From: Bedellia somnulentella
Lineage: Eukaryota > Arthropoda > Insecta > Lepidoptera > Bedelliidae
Assembly (NCBI GenBank): GCA_963576735.1
Contig: OY755174.1
Span: forward strand, 868,001 to 932,000
Direction: 5' to 3'
DNA: 64,000 nt
Both the position numbers and the translations under genes were made by a program. Numbering within the stretch: the stretch's first letter is position 1; each line of letters begins with the position of its first letter. The notes below the pieces were generated by a model that saw only the letters and a program-made list of their open reading frames with translations, did no database searches and was not told the DNA's origin. This document shows positions 53,446 to 63,830 of this stretch, piece after piece.

Positions 53446-54642
53446 TATGTGTCCAAAAACACACCAAAAATGCTATTATAAAATGCAGGACAATAAAATA
53501 CAAATCACATTTAGTCCGAAACAAAGGCAAATAATTGAAAACTCTCCATACATATTAGCCTAAATGTCAAAGTCTCCACCCATCTGTTAACCAGATGAAA
53601 GGCCAACGAGATTCACGCACTGCCGAATACATTTCAGATCGATTCATCGAATCGGCTCTCGAGACTCGAGTAGCTGTACCGAACGATATATGGCCACTCG
53701 AATTAGCTCGCGTATCCTTCACAGTGATATGTTGTAATAGATTTTATATTGCCCGCTGGAGAAACGGGTTGGAGTAATCGCTTTTGGATTCCTTTTAACG
53801 TTTTATTGGCGATTTCGGATCTCGCAGTTTTGTTTTCGTGTTATAGCTTCGCGATGGTCGAAATACTGAAACAGACATAATTATGAACAAGATTCTTGGG
53901 GTAATTATTCTTTGAGTAACTCTTTCTTTTTAATATATTCACGTTGATAAGGCTTTATATGAACACCCAGGTAATTGTGTACAAGGTATATGTTACTTTC
54001 CTGATTTTAACTTTGAACTCTTATCTGATTTAAGTCGTTTTATAAGACTAGTTTCTAATCACAGGGAATTATTTTTGCTCGAAGTATTTCGTTGGACATT
54101 TCAAATCAAAACTTCATTCGAGATATCTGTCCACTGCCAACCAACTCATAACCATTCGCGAAAAATCCCACAGCATATATTTCAACTAGCCAATGGATAC
54201 TAAAAGCCACAATGTCATTGCGCTAATATTCGACTAATGGTTCATTAAACGCTGAATTTACAGCGGCCAGCCCGTGTTTACGTCCACTGGAGCTAATTTA
54301 TTAGCAGCACCCATGAAATAGACACAGGTCATAGAGAAGGCAGCACTGCAATTTAGATTACGTTCTACATATACCGTGTTATTACTTTGACTATAATTCT
54401 GTGAGGATGTTTTCAGAAATCTTAATCATATTTTGTTCGAAGATCTTTTGTTAGCTAATGCGTAATAGTAAAAAAAAATAATAGAAAAAAAATACGGTCG
54501 AATTGGGAACACTCCTTTTTTTGAAGTCGGTTAAAAAATGCTAAGCAGTATATTAAATGCAGTCGGTTTTTCACAGCAAGGCAAAACCATTATTATTATA
54601 ATTGAATATATTATAATTGCTTGTATATATAATTATTATAAT
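53446..54642. other. Unassigned stretch (1.2 kb), possibly conserved non-coding
   Basis: 53600-53800 and 54120-54330 are less AT-rich and look single-copy (CGGCTCTCGAGACTCGAGTA, CCAGCCCGTGTTTACGTCC). No coding pattern. Confidence 0.35.
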
Positions 54643-54888
54643 TGCTGTTTAGTGTCGGCTTAGAATAGCACTACCCCATTTCTTCCGGTGGGTGTACGTA
54701 AGAGGCGACTAACGGTATGGAGCTATTAAGGGATTTTTGGGCGATGCGGTTGGAGACCCATCACCAACAACCTTTATTTTTACTATCTTTTCCCCACTCA
54801 CATTTCCAAAAGTAGCTGAGGAATTTCTAATTCTTTAGCTCTGGCTACCCCTTCCTGGGATTTACAGCCGTGAGTATATGTATATATG
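54643..54888 (+). mobile_element. SINE-R full length
   Basis: TGCTGTTTAGTGTCGGCTTA to GCCGTGAGTATATGTATAT. The 3' loop variant is CCCCTTCCTGGGA, with the stem kept. Confidence 0.93.
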
Positions 54889-55361
54889 AAGGAAATAGGC
54901 AAAATTGATAAAATCATGTGAAGGTTATGCTTCATGTTTGCGGAACATGACACTTTATTGAGCTTGCATCAAAGTTCATCAATTTGTAAGGTCACCTTTA
55001 GCAATAAATCTATTCTTCGCTCTACCAAGAAACTAAATAGTCATAATAAATAAATGCTAATAAACATACATAAAACCTTTCCTATGTCTTAAGTACTATG
55101 ATAATGACTAACAGATAAGATAACAGACAAGATATCAGATTCATTTCAGAATTGTCCGTAATAGCTCTGGGAATATGTGGGCGTTTACAGACTGTTCGAC
55201 CTTGCCTCGTTAATGATCTGCTTAATATGTATTACACAATTATCTTAGAAATTGACTTTTATTTTTAGACTCAGAATCATGTTTAGCTGATAGTTTGAAG
55301 AGTGTACAATATTGACATAATTTTAGTACAGAGTATTTCTTAAAATTGTTTAAAAAAAGTT
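54889..55361. other. Unassigned stretch
   Basis: Nothing recognised. Confidence 0.5.
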
Positions 55362-55571
55362 GATTATTGCTTCCGAGGGTATTCGTAAGAGGCGACTAAC
55401 GGTATTGGGGCTTTTAAGGGATTTTTGGGCGATGCGGTTGGAGACCCATCACCAACAACTTTTATTTCACCATCTTTTCCCCACACAACTTCCAAAAGTG
55501 GCTGAGAAATTTCTGATTCCTTAGCTCTGACTACCCCTTTAAGGCATTTATAGCCGTGAGTATGTGTATTT
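55362..55571 (+). mobile_element. SINE-R, 5'-truncated
   Basis: Lacks the first ~50 bp. It runs from TTCGTAAGAGGCGACTAACG to GCCGTGAGTATGTGTATTTA. AAAAAAAGT on both sides is a likely TSD. Confidence 0.9.
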
Positions 55572-55584
55572 ATGTACAAAAAAA

Positions 55585-55704
55585 GTGTAGCGTCAGCTTA
55601 GGCTTAGCACTGCCCCATTTCTTCCCGTGAGTGTAAGTAACAATTGACTAAGGGTAAAGGGGCTTCTTTCTTCTTTTTTGAGCGATGCGCTTGGAGACCC
55701 AATT
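55585..55704 (+). mobile_element. SINE-R 5' fragment
   Basis: GTGTAGCGTCAGCTTAGGC to GAGCGATGCGCTTGGAGACC. The 3' half is lost. Confidence 0.8.
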
Positions 55705-56020
55705 ATTGTAAAAGTTCCACCTCATTCAGAGTTACTGTTATCTTTATTCTTAAAGCTCTACCACAAAATACTCGCTCTATACACCAGATAATATTAATTG
55801 CACCACATAATCTAGCGACTACAAGCACAGTAATACAAATAAAGACAATAAAATCCCGATTCATATTCAGTTTGCACTACAACGGACACTTAGAGCGCGC
55901 GGCGGAAGCAATAATCATAAACTACAGTGCATATTTCCGCAAGTAATGCAGAGGTTTGCTCACCCTACACTGTCTTGTGTTCGGAAAAGAGTTTGTATTA
56001 TCTTTGTTTTTTACTAACTG
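55705..56020. other. Unassigned stretch
   Basis: Nothing recognised. Confidence 0.5.
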
Positions 56021-56267
56021 TGCTGTGTAGTGTCGGCTTAGAATAGCACTACCCCATTTCTTCCGGTGGGTGTACGTAGGAGGCGACTAACGGTATTAGG
56101 GCTTTTAAGGGATTTTTGGGCGATGCGGTTGGAGACCCATCACCAACAACCTTCATTTTGCCATCTTTTCCCCACTCAACTTCCAAAAGTGGCTGAGGAA
56201 TTTCTGATTCCCTAGCTCTGGCTACCCCTTCAAGGGATTCATAGCCGTGAGTATATGTATGTATGTT
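56021..56267 (+). mobile_element. SINE-R full length
   Basis: GTGCTGTGTAGTGTCGGCTT to GCCGTGAGTATATGTATG. TTGTTTTTTA occurs just before the 5' end and directly after the tail, a probable TSD with a few extra 5' bases. Confidence 0.94.
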
Positions 56268-56282
56268 GTTTTTTATTAAATA

Positions 56283-56405
56283 ATTATAAGCCTTTTGTGT
56301 CCCACTGCTAGGCAAAGGCCTCTGTCCCTTTCTTTAAATCCAGGCGGTCTTGAGCGGTCTCCTAACAGTTCTTGTCCCAGAGACCTAATTCATCACTCCA
56401 TCTTT
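56283..56405 (-). mobile_element. LINE reverse transcriptase C-terminal scrap
   Basis: On the minus strand the frame gives EAFA*QWDTKGL, a phrase common at the ends of lepidopteran LINE reverse transcriptases. On the plus strand it is GTGTCCCACTGCTAGGCAAA and GGCCTCTGTCCC. The parent is a family not otherwise seen here. Confidence 0.6.
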
Positions 56406-56409
56406 TTCT

Positions 56410-56760
56410 TGACGACATGATAGTCCAGTGGGTAGAACACCCGCCCGAAAACAGAAGGGCGTGAGTTCCAATCCTAGGTCGGGCCTACACCAATTTGACT
56501 TTTCTAAAGTCATATGTGTGGTTAATTTATCATGGTTGTTAACGGTGAGGGAAAACATCGTGAGGAAACCCACATGGCTGAGTTGTACTTAGTCATGTGA
56601 CAGTGTACGACAAAACGGCGATAGGCCTGCGTGAGTACACTGTCTAAACAAAACGTGGGTACCTTCTCTGGACACTAGATGGCGCTGCCATGTGAGTTCA
56701 AAAGTATTTGTACCTCTGCCAACCCCTTCGTGGATAAACGGCGTGAACGTTTATGTTTAT
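56410..56760 (+). mobile_element. SINE-T, full length
   Basis: The tRNA-like head has ATAGTCCAGTGGGTAGAACA (A box) and GTGAGTTCCAATCCTAGGTC (B box). The body has TCATATGTGTGGTTAATTTA, CATCGTGAGGAAACCCACAT and GGCGATAGGCCTGCGTGAGT. The 3' end is CCTCTGCCAACCCCTTCGTG, CGGCGTGAACG, then a short TTATG tail. Reference copy for the family. Confidence 0.88.
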
Positions 56761-56919
56761 CTTTTTCTTGGTCGGCCACGCTTTCTCTTTATACCGGGAG
56801 ACCATTGCGTGGTTCTTTTGGCCCATATATTATTTAAACATGCAAGTATTACACTTCAAAAATTTAAATCTTTGATCTATGTTGTTCTCACTCTGTTTCA
56901 TAAACCTTTTCAACACATA

Positions 56920-57063
56920 CGACCGATTTCTGAATTGAGTATTCCTTAAGAGAGAGAGAACAACTTAAGTATCGTTTTTTCGCATTGAAACCTTAACAAC
57001 TGAATGAGACAAAACGATACTTAAGTCGTCCGTAGCTTGAATACTCAATTCAGAAATCTGGCG
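56920..57063. mobile_element. MITE-B copy 2, near-palindrome (144 bp)
   Basis: CGACCGATTTCTGAATTGAG ... ACTTAAGTATCG is the inverse of GATACTTAAGTCG ... CTCAATTCAGAAATCTGGCG. The loop CGCATTGAAACCTTAACAAC matches copy 1. Confidence 0.9.
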
Positions 57064-57220
57064 ATATTCTCATAAAGTGACTCTTCTCATACTGAATCAG
57101 GCATGTAAGATGTTCTCTTATAACCAAAACTGTGACTTTACCTTTTCCTTCCTTTACCTTTACGTACTACTACGATGATAGACCTTTATTCTTAATTCAA
57201 TTTCTATACATATATTCATA

Positions 57221-57470
57221 GCTGTGTAGTGTCGGCTTAGAATAACACTACCCCATTCCTGCCGGTGGATGTACGTAAGAGGCGACTAACGGTATTGGGG
57301 CTTTTAAGGGATTTTTGGGCGATGCGGTTGGAGACCCATCACCAACAACCTTTATTTTGCCATCATTTCCCCAATCAACTTTCCAAAAGTGGCTGAGGAA
57401 TTTCTAGTTCCTTAGCTCTGGCTACCCCTTCTAGGGATTTATAGCCGTGAGTATATGTATGTATGTATGT
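57221..57470 (+). mobile_element. SINE-R full length
   Basis: GCTGTGTAGTGTCGGCTTAG to a long TATG tail. TACATATAT flanks it on both sides. Confidence 0.95.
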
Positions 57471-57479
57471 ACATATATA

Positions 57480-57728
57480 CATACAACAAACTCAAACCAC
57501 GGCCTTTAATCCCAATATAGTCCCAATGGGTAGTCAGATTTTTACAGCTTGGAACTTCTCAGCCACACTTGGAAGTTGATAGGTGACCAGACGGTAGAAA
57601 TAAAGTATCATTGGTGATGGGTCTCGAACCGCATCGCCCAATAACCGCTTTAAAGCCTCATACCCTTAGTCGCCGCTTATGACACCTGTGGGTAGAAAGG
57701 GGTAGTAACATTACAAGCCGGCACTAAG
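57480..57728 (-). mobile_element. SINE-R copy, subtype B
   Basis: CCACGGCCTTTAATCCC, GAAATAAAGTATCATTGGTG and ACATTACAAGCCGGCACTA. A short duplication affects the 3' loop (CCCAATATAGTCCCAATGGG). Confidence 0.88.
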
Positions 57729-57767
57729 CTAAACTTCGTTTTTAATTTCATACCTAGTTTTATTTTA

Positions 57768-58120
57768 TGCAGACAGGCGTGGGTTTAAATCCCGGGTCAG
57801 ACCTACACTTAATTAATATTTGTGTTATTATTTATTATTTCAATTCAATAAGTTAGTTTTAAAGTAAGCTTGTTTTGTGCATCTACCCAGATAACTAGTT
57901 TACCGATCTCACCTTCCAAAGGTTGTCTGGAAGAGATCGCTTTTAGCGATAAGACCGCCGATTGTACCTAACTGTAAACTGTATGATAATTTCTTTTGTA
58001 AATTTGTGTTTGATGTACAATAAAGAGTTATTCTATTCTATTCTATTCTTATTTGTCTTTTCTAAAGTCAATGGCGTTAATTTATGATGGTTTTTGTGTG
58101 TGTTGTGGACCTGCCCTGAG
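57768..58120 (+). mobile_element. SINE-T remnant split by a LINE 3' end
   Basis: GGGTTTAAATCCCGGGTCAG (B-box region) at 57780 and TCTTTTCTAAAGTCAATGGC at 58054 are successive parts of SINE-T. The LINE end at about 57820-58049 separates them. Confidence 0.65.
57820..58049 (+). mobile_element. LINE 3' end with (TATTC)n tail
   Basis: AGTTAGTTTTAAAGTAAGCT, GAGATCGCTTTTAGCGATAA, TTTGATGTACAATAAAGAG and a TTATTCTATTCTATTCTATT tail. It is the best copy of the family also at 13.61 and 32.84 kb. Confidence 0.82.
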
Positions 58121-58412
58121 TATATGTATGTATGTTTAATCTGTTTGTAATAATTGTAAAACAAATTAATAATAATAACGTTACTGTAGTAAAAACAAAT
58201 TTTACAAAAACAGTGTTAAAAAAGTGCGTAGTTCTTTTCCGAACAACCGCTGTGACTCTTTCAGTTTTATAGAATCCCTTGTTGGCTTTTGAACTTATTC
58301 CAAGATGAATGAAAACAATAACTATTCTCACTTGCTATTTGATATCGTCGCTAAAACTATTTTTTATCTTTCTTTTTAAGAAAAACTTGTTACATGCCTG
58401 AGTATAATTCAG

Positions 58413-58527
58413 GCAAGTAAGAGGCGACTGAGGGTATGGGGTTTTTTAAGTGGTTTTTATGCGATACGGTTGGAGATAGACTTCATACCGTATATCGCTG
58501 AAGGGGTTGGTAGAGGTGCTAATATAG
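58413..58527. mobile_element. SINE-R and SINE-T scraps
   Basis: TAAGAGGCGACTGAGGGTAT and GCGATACGGTTGGAGAT (SINE-R, plus) meet ATACCGTATATCGCTGAAGG, GGTTGGTAGAGGTGCTAAT (SINE-T 3' end, minus). Confidence 0.65.
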
Positions 58528-58619
58528 TATTTTCTAAGATTTTCACGATTACACATTATAATTGAAACAACTTTTTGATTTTCGGATATTTTAATCGCGT
58601 GTTATTACATTATTTTTAA

Positions 58620-60303
58620 AGCCCGACGTTGCGTGATAATGACAGGGAAGCAATTCGTCAGGACGTATCTTCGATACTACGGTTGAGCAAGATTCCTAAA
58701 CCTAACCTCACACGAGCTCAAAGATCTGCCCTTAAAAATTTAAAATCTAATGAAGACATAGTAGTTCTACGCGCGGATAAAGGTAATTCAACAGTAGTTA
58801 TGGATACGTCTGAATATAAGAACAAAGTATCACAATAATTGTCAGATGACTCAACCTACCAAAAAGTCAAACGAGATCCCACGACTAAAATACTCAAACA
58901 AGCATCTGATCGTTAGACTCGAAAGCCTTATTACCATCGTGTGTGAAACCTCCAAAACTGTATGGGTTACCCAAAATTCACAAAGTTGACCACCCGCTTC
59001 GTCCAATAGTAAGCCAAATTGATACACCAACATACAAATTGGCAAAACATGTGGCAAAGATACTATCACCACTTCGAGGAAAAACTGAAGCCTTTGTGAA
59101 GAATTCCTATCAATTCATTAATGACATCAAGAACTTAAGTCTTAGTGATGGGGATATTATGGACAGCCTTGATGTTCAGTCTCTTTACACCAGTTTACCA
59201 ATACAAGACTGTGTTGAAGCTGTCACAGAAAGGTTAACAAATGCTGACATACCCTTAGAATATGCAGAATTACTTAAGCACTGCCTTACAACTGGCTACT
59301 TACTTTGGGATAAGGAATTCTACATCCAGACTGATGGTGTGGCAATGGGATCCCCAGTCTCTCCTATTGTAGCCGATATATTTATGGAACGATTGGAGGA
59401 GATTGCACTAAAATCCTTCCCTGTCACTCCAAAGGTTTATAAGAGGTACGTAGATGATACTTTTGCAATCCTACCCAAAAACATAGTCTCTGCATTCTTA
59501 GACCACCTTAATTCCATTAACCCTAAGATCTAAGTTACAATGGAATTAGAGACTAATAATAGTTTAGCCTTTCTAGATGTCCTCTTGATAAGGAATTCTG
59601 ATAACTCAATTAGTCACACAGTTTATAGGAAACCCACCCACACTGATAGGTACCTCAATGATGACTCACACCACCATCCATCTCAGTTAGCTACTGTTGG
59701 TAAAACTTTGTTTCAGAGAGCCAAACATCTTTGTGACGAACACCATCTTGCTGGAGAGCTCAGTCATGTGAAACAAGTTCTTCACAACAACAAGCTGAAA
59801 TTGCCCCGCCAACGTCACCGCTCCTCCGATAAACCACCTACTGTCGAAAGACTCCCTGCAACTCTACCATTTGTAAAGGGTGTAACAGACAAAATTAGTA
59901 CTGTGTTACACAGCGTGCTTCCATTAAGACCTACTTCAAGCCGCACCAAAAGATAAGTCAGTTTTTAAGACCTATCAAATGTCAGATCCCTTTACAAGAT
60001 GCAGGCGTTTATAAACTAGACTGTGAGTGTGGTCTTTCATACATCGGCCAAACAAAGCGTAGTGTAGCAACTCGCGTAAGAGAACATATTGCTGATATGA
60101 AGAATAGACGTCCTGGAAGATCTGCTTTGTGTGAACACACCTTCGATAAGCCAAACCACCACATGCGTTTTGACAAACCTACAATTCTAGCAAAAGAGAA
60201 TCGATTGATACCTAGAATGATACGCGAATCTATTGAAATAAAGAAACATCCAAACTTCAATAGAGATGATGGTTGGCAAATTACAAGAAATAAGCATTAA
60301 AAC
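58620..60303 (+). mobile_element. Penelope-like element, decayed
   Basis: A continuous but interrupted series of frames encodes a Penelope-type reverse transcriptase followed by a GIY-YIG endonuclease. No terminal repeats were found near it. Confidence 0.92.
58629..60300 (+). pseudogene. Penelope-like reverse transcriptase / GIY-YIG endonuclease, broken
   Basis: Penelope elements encode an RT related to telomerase and, at the C-terminus, a GIY-YIG nuclease that nicks the target. The N-terminal segment (58629-58838) has RAQRSALKNLKSNEDIVVLR and ADKGNSTVVMD. After stops near 58838 and 58915, the core (58943-59533) has KPPKLYGLPKIHK, LRPIVSQIDTPTYKLAKHV, SLDVQSLYTSLPI, GVAMGSPVSPIVADIFME and KRYVDDTFAIL with the catalytic YVDD near 59450. 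A stop at 59533 precedes the thumb region (59540-59956: NSLAFLDVLLIR, YRKPTHTDRYL). The GIY-YIG domain (about 60008-60300) has VYKLDCECGLSYIGQT and KRSVATRVREH, then ILAKENRLIPRMIRESIEI with the catalytic Glu region, and ends in TAA. At least four breaks make it inactive, but most motifs are intact. Confidence 0.93.
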
Positions 60304-60584
60304 ATAAACCTCGAAATGGTCTTGTAATCAGCAACTTCTATCATATTGCGTACTTTCATAAGGCATGTTCCAACCGACACACGACTTTCATATACAACTT
60401 AATTACTCCGTTATACACGCTCCAGATCCCAGCTTAGAGTCTTTAATCTGTTTCGACGTGTATCTCATTACTTACAGCGAAGTGTTCCCGACACAAACAA
60501 GTCAATTTAAAACCAAGTTAGCATAGATTAGCTCGGTACTACACTTACAGCTGTGTGGGACAAGTCATGAGCTTATTAACTGAG
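60304..60584. other. Unassigned stretch
   Basis: Possibly the Penelope 3' untranslated region. Nothing specific seen. Confidence 0.4.
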
Positions 60585-60594
60585 CGAATGAAGT

Positions 60595-60766
60595 CAAAAA
60601 GGCAGGTGTCCGTAGTACGAAGAATAAAAGAGCATGTATGAAAAGATTGATGGATACGAATGAAGCTAGAGAGGTTTGCCAGGATCGTACAAAGTGGCAA
60701 TCGATAGTCTCTGCATACCCCAATGGGAACTAACGGTGTGAGAATATGTATGTATGTATGTATGTA
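60595..60766 (+). mobile_element. RTE-type LINE 3' end with 10-bp TSD
   Basis: CGAATGAAGT lies at 60585-60594 and 60767-60776. The 172 bp between encode the last ~45 residues (KNKRACMKRLMDTNEAREVC, AYPNGN) and the TATG tail. Confidence 0.95.
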
Positions 60767-60886
60767 CGAATGAAGTTATAATGGATGGAAGGATGAAAGT
60801 AAAGCAGGATATGAGAAGAAGAACTATAAGACGTTCTACATAATCGTTTAAATGCTCTCGCTTATTTTTTTAAATACTACATTTAT

Positions 60887-61052
60887 ACATTCATACAATA
60901 CATATATTCACGGCTATTAATCTCTAGAAGGGGTAGCCAGAGCTAAGGAATTAGAAATTCCTCAGCCACTTTTGGGAAGTTGAGCGGGGAGAAGATGGTA
61001 AAATAAAGGTTGTTGATGAGGGGTCTCCAACCGATCCCCCAAAAATCCCTTA
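60887..61052 (-). mobile_element. SINE-R, 5'-truncated
   Basis: TTCACGGCTATTAATCTCTA to CCCAAAAATCCCTTAAACA. The 5' third is missing. Confidence 0.88.
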
Positions 61053-61121
61053 AACAATATTATATCATAAACTTATATTATATTATAACTGAATTATATT
61101 AAATTAATTATAAGTAATACC

Positions 61122-61343
61122 TTTGCGCACATAGAGAGGATGGATGGCAGTAAGTTGGTGAAGGTAATGTTAGCAGAGAACGACTATGGTCCTCCATAGA
61201 CCAAATAGCGAGTGATCTCAAAAAGATAGTTGTCCGAAGTATGTAGAAAAAAAGATCTTCTGTAAATTATTATAGTACAAAGTGGCGATCGATAGTCTCT
61301 GTCTATCCCAACGGAACTTAACAGCGTGAATATATGTTAGTAG
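61122..61343 (+). mobile_element. RTE-type LINE 3' end, old
   Basis: GCACATAGAGAGGATGGATG, CTCAAAAAGATAGTTGTCCG and CTATCCCAACGGAACTTAAC, with deletions and stops. Confidence 0.8.
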
Positions 61344-61517
61344 GTATGTATAAACTGAATTTAAATTTGTCTTTAGTTTAAACAATAGAGCACTCAGACG
61401 TCACAGTCCCCGCACGCCAATCTGCATAATCCGCTGACACACAATAAAAATGGTAATAGGATCCAGTCGCATGCGTTTTGTTTTTACTTGCATAATCATT
61501 ATAATGATAATAAATAA

Positions 61518-61587
61518 TTGCCGTGTAGTGTCAGCTTAGAATAACACTACCCCTTTCTACCCGTGGGTGATCGTAAGAGGCGACTTC
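61518..61587 (+). mobile_element. SINE-R 5' fragment
   Basis: GCCGTGTAGTGTCAGCTTAG to CGTAAGAGGCGACTTC. The 3' part is missing. Confidence 0.8.
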
Positions 61588-62171
61588 TCGAGGTATCGTG
61601 TATATGCGCAAAGCTGAAGTGGAACAGTACAGTAGTTGAAAAGACTTGAATCAAAGTTGTGACTTCTCTACTTTGAAGTAATCTGTTTTTTACTTTGCTG
61701 TAGAAACGTTCCGGTTGGATTTATAACACTTTACATTTTTTTATCATTGTCTTTTTTTGTTTTTCGTAGAGTTAAATTTAGCAATTATTATATTTCAATG
61801 TTACATCCTCAAGATTTAGTAAACCATGTAGTCTGATCCAGGATACACTGCATGGTCACACCGTTTCAGAGCGAAAATAACGATTTTTCAACTCATTCCA
61901 TTCACCAATCGGTCTCTCGTCCTCCAATCTCGTTCCTATGTTCGGTTCTTCATTCTTTTTAGGTGTGCTGCATTGGAAACACGTCTCGTCTCCATAAAAT
62001 AGAAATTGTTACAATCATATATTTTCAGCTTTTCAGCTAGAAAATGCCAGTGTATAATGACTGTTCAAGTAAATATATGAATTGACAAGGACCTACCTCC
62101 GAAATACTATATATGTAAATTCATTTTTCATAGTTGGCGGCAAAAATGGCGGTGAGTAATATAATCATTTT
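61588..62171. other. Unassigned stretch
   Basis: Nothing recognised. 61830-61990 is slightly GC-richer. Confidence 0.45.
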
Positions 62172-63390
62172 ATGTTCTTAAGCCCCTTAATGAGTTATTA
62201 TACAGTTTTTTCTTCAATCCACTTTTTTAAGTGATGGTGCGATACTGCGCAGAAAGTGACATAATTCTAATTAACTTTATCAATGACCCACTTTTTAGTC
62301 TTATTAAAGTGATAATAAGTAATTTAATATTACCCAGAAGATTGAGGTAATGTATATCTAAAGTGGTTTTACCTACGCGATACAGCGTAGAAAGTGTCAT
62401 GAATCATAAAAACAGTAAAGATGTTCAATATTAAAATTTTCTTAAAGAGATAATAAGGAATATTAACCAGAACATTGATTGTCATAATGTATTTTCTTGA
62501 ACTGGTTTTACAAGATATCCCCCAAAAGGTGACATGATTAATATGTATAACCAACTACTAAAATTTCAAAACGTGATAAGGCGTTATACGAAAAGGTTTT
62601 TTTTTTAAATACTTTTCTTTTGTACGAGATACCTACTTCCCAGAAAGTAGCTTTATTCATTTCAGCATTATCATCAATCAGTACATAGTTACTTATATTA
62701 AATAATACAATGTGCACCTACCGTACGTTTTCATAATGAATAACAATATACATCGACAACTTTTTAATCTTCTTAAAGAGGTAATACGAGTTGTTATCCA
62801 TAAGATCAATTGGCATGCGCTTTCCTAAAGTGGTTGTACGAGATACTTACCAGAAAGTAGCTTTATTCATTTCAGCATTATTGTCATTCAGTACATACGA
62901 ATAGTTACTAAATGTATATCAAATAATACGGTGTGCACCTACCGTACGTTATCACAATGAATAACATTAAACATCGACAACTTTTTAATCTTCCTAAAGA
63001 GGTAATACGAGTTGTTATCCAGAAGATCAATTGGCATGCGCCTTCCTAAAGTGGTTGTACGAGATACTTACCAGAAAGTAGCTTTATTCATTTCAGCATA
63101 ATCGTCATTCAGAACATAGTTACTTCATGTATATCAAATAATACGGTGTGCACCTACCGTACGTTATCATAATGAATAATATTATACATCGACAACTTTT
63201 TAATCTTCTTAAAGAGGTAATACGAGTTATTATCCAGAAGATCAATTGGCATGCGCTTTCCTAAAGTGGTTGTACGAGATACTTCCCAGAAAGTAGCTTT
63301 ATTCATTTCAGCATTATCATCAATCAGTAAATAGTTACTACATGTATATTAAATAATACGGTGTGCACCGACCGTAAGTTTTTACTATAA
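62172..63390 (+). repeat. Tandem array, about 7 units, graded divergence
   Basis: The last units repeat at 210-221 bp, measured at CTTTATTCATTTCAGCAT (62651, 62861, 63082, 63297). The core is TTCTTAAAGAGGTAATACGA, TATCCAGAAGATCAATTGGC, CCTAAAGTGGTTGTACGAGA and CCCAGAAAGTAGC. Older units at about 62178, 62297, 62440 and 62575 keep the same order of blocks but are shorter and much diverged. Confidence 0.85.
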
Positions 63391-63419
63391 AAACGTTGAG
63401 TTGTCGGAAAATAATGTGT

Positions 63420-63542
63420 CATACGAACCAGTACGAATGACATACCCAAGCAAGTACAACCTAAAGGTCGAGACGACCATAGTTCCCATCACCGACGAGT
63501 TCTCTGAACATTGGGATTATATATCCCAGCAGGATACAGTAT
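63420..63542 (+). CDS. Short open frame, possible exon
   Basis: The frame open through this part reads ELSENNVSYEPVRMTYPSKY, then NLKVETTIVPITDEFSEHWD and YISQQDTV before TGA. The amino-acid mix is plausible for protein. A good splice donor (ATG/GTAAGT) lies just after the stop, which does not fit a simple internal exon. It could be a terminal coding piece, an old pseudogene or chance. Confidence 0.25.
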
Positions 63543-63550
63543 GATGGTAA

Positions 63551-63830
63551 GTATATCGACAGGTACCTGATAATCTACTCAGTGAATTTCACTTGAGGTG
63601 CTGATTTTGCCGTAATAATAGTTTGGAAAAACCACAAACACAATATCAGCTTTGATTGCCTTTTGGCTCTTAGTTACATATCCAATAACCTTGTTATGGA
63701 TAAATCAACATCATTATTTTGAATAATCACATGGTAATAATGTTTTTCATTATTACTCACATATGAAAATTAAAATAGTTTTCATTATTACCCACATACG
63801 AAAAACGACGGACTATCTTGCTGCCTAATT
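63551..63830. other. Unassigned stretch
   Basis: Two near copies of TTCATTATTACYCACATAYGAAAA lie at 63746 and 63780. Nothing else recognised. Confidence 0.4.

Noticed and set aside
55644..55946. 100-codon plus-strand frame
   Set aside because: Begins in a SINE-R fragment and continues into unassigned DNA without any motif.
62172..63390. CRISPR array
   Set aside because: Units of ~215 bp are repeated over their whole length without unique spacers, in a eukaryotic context.
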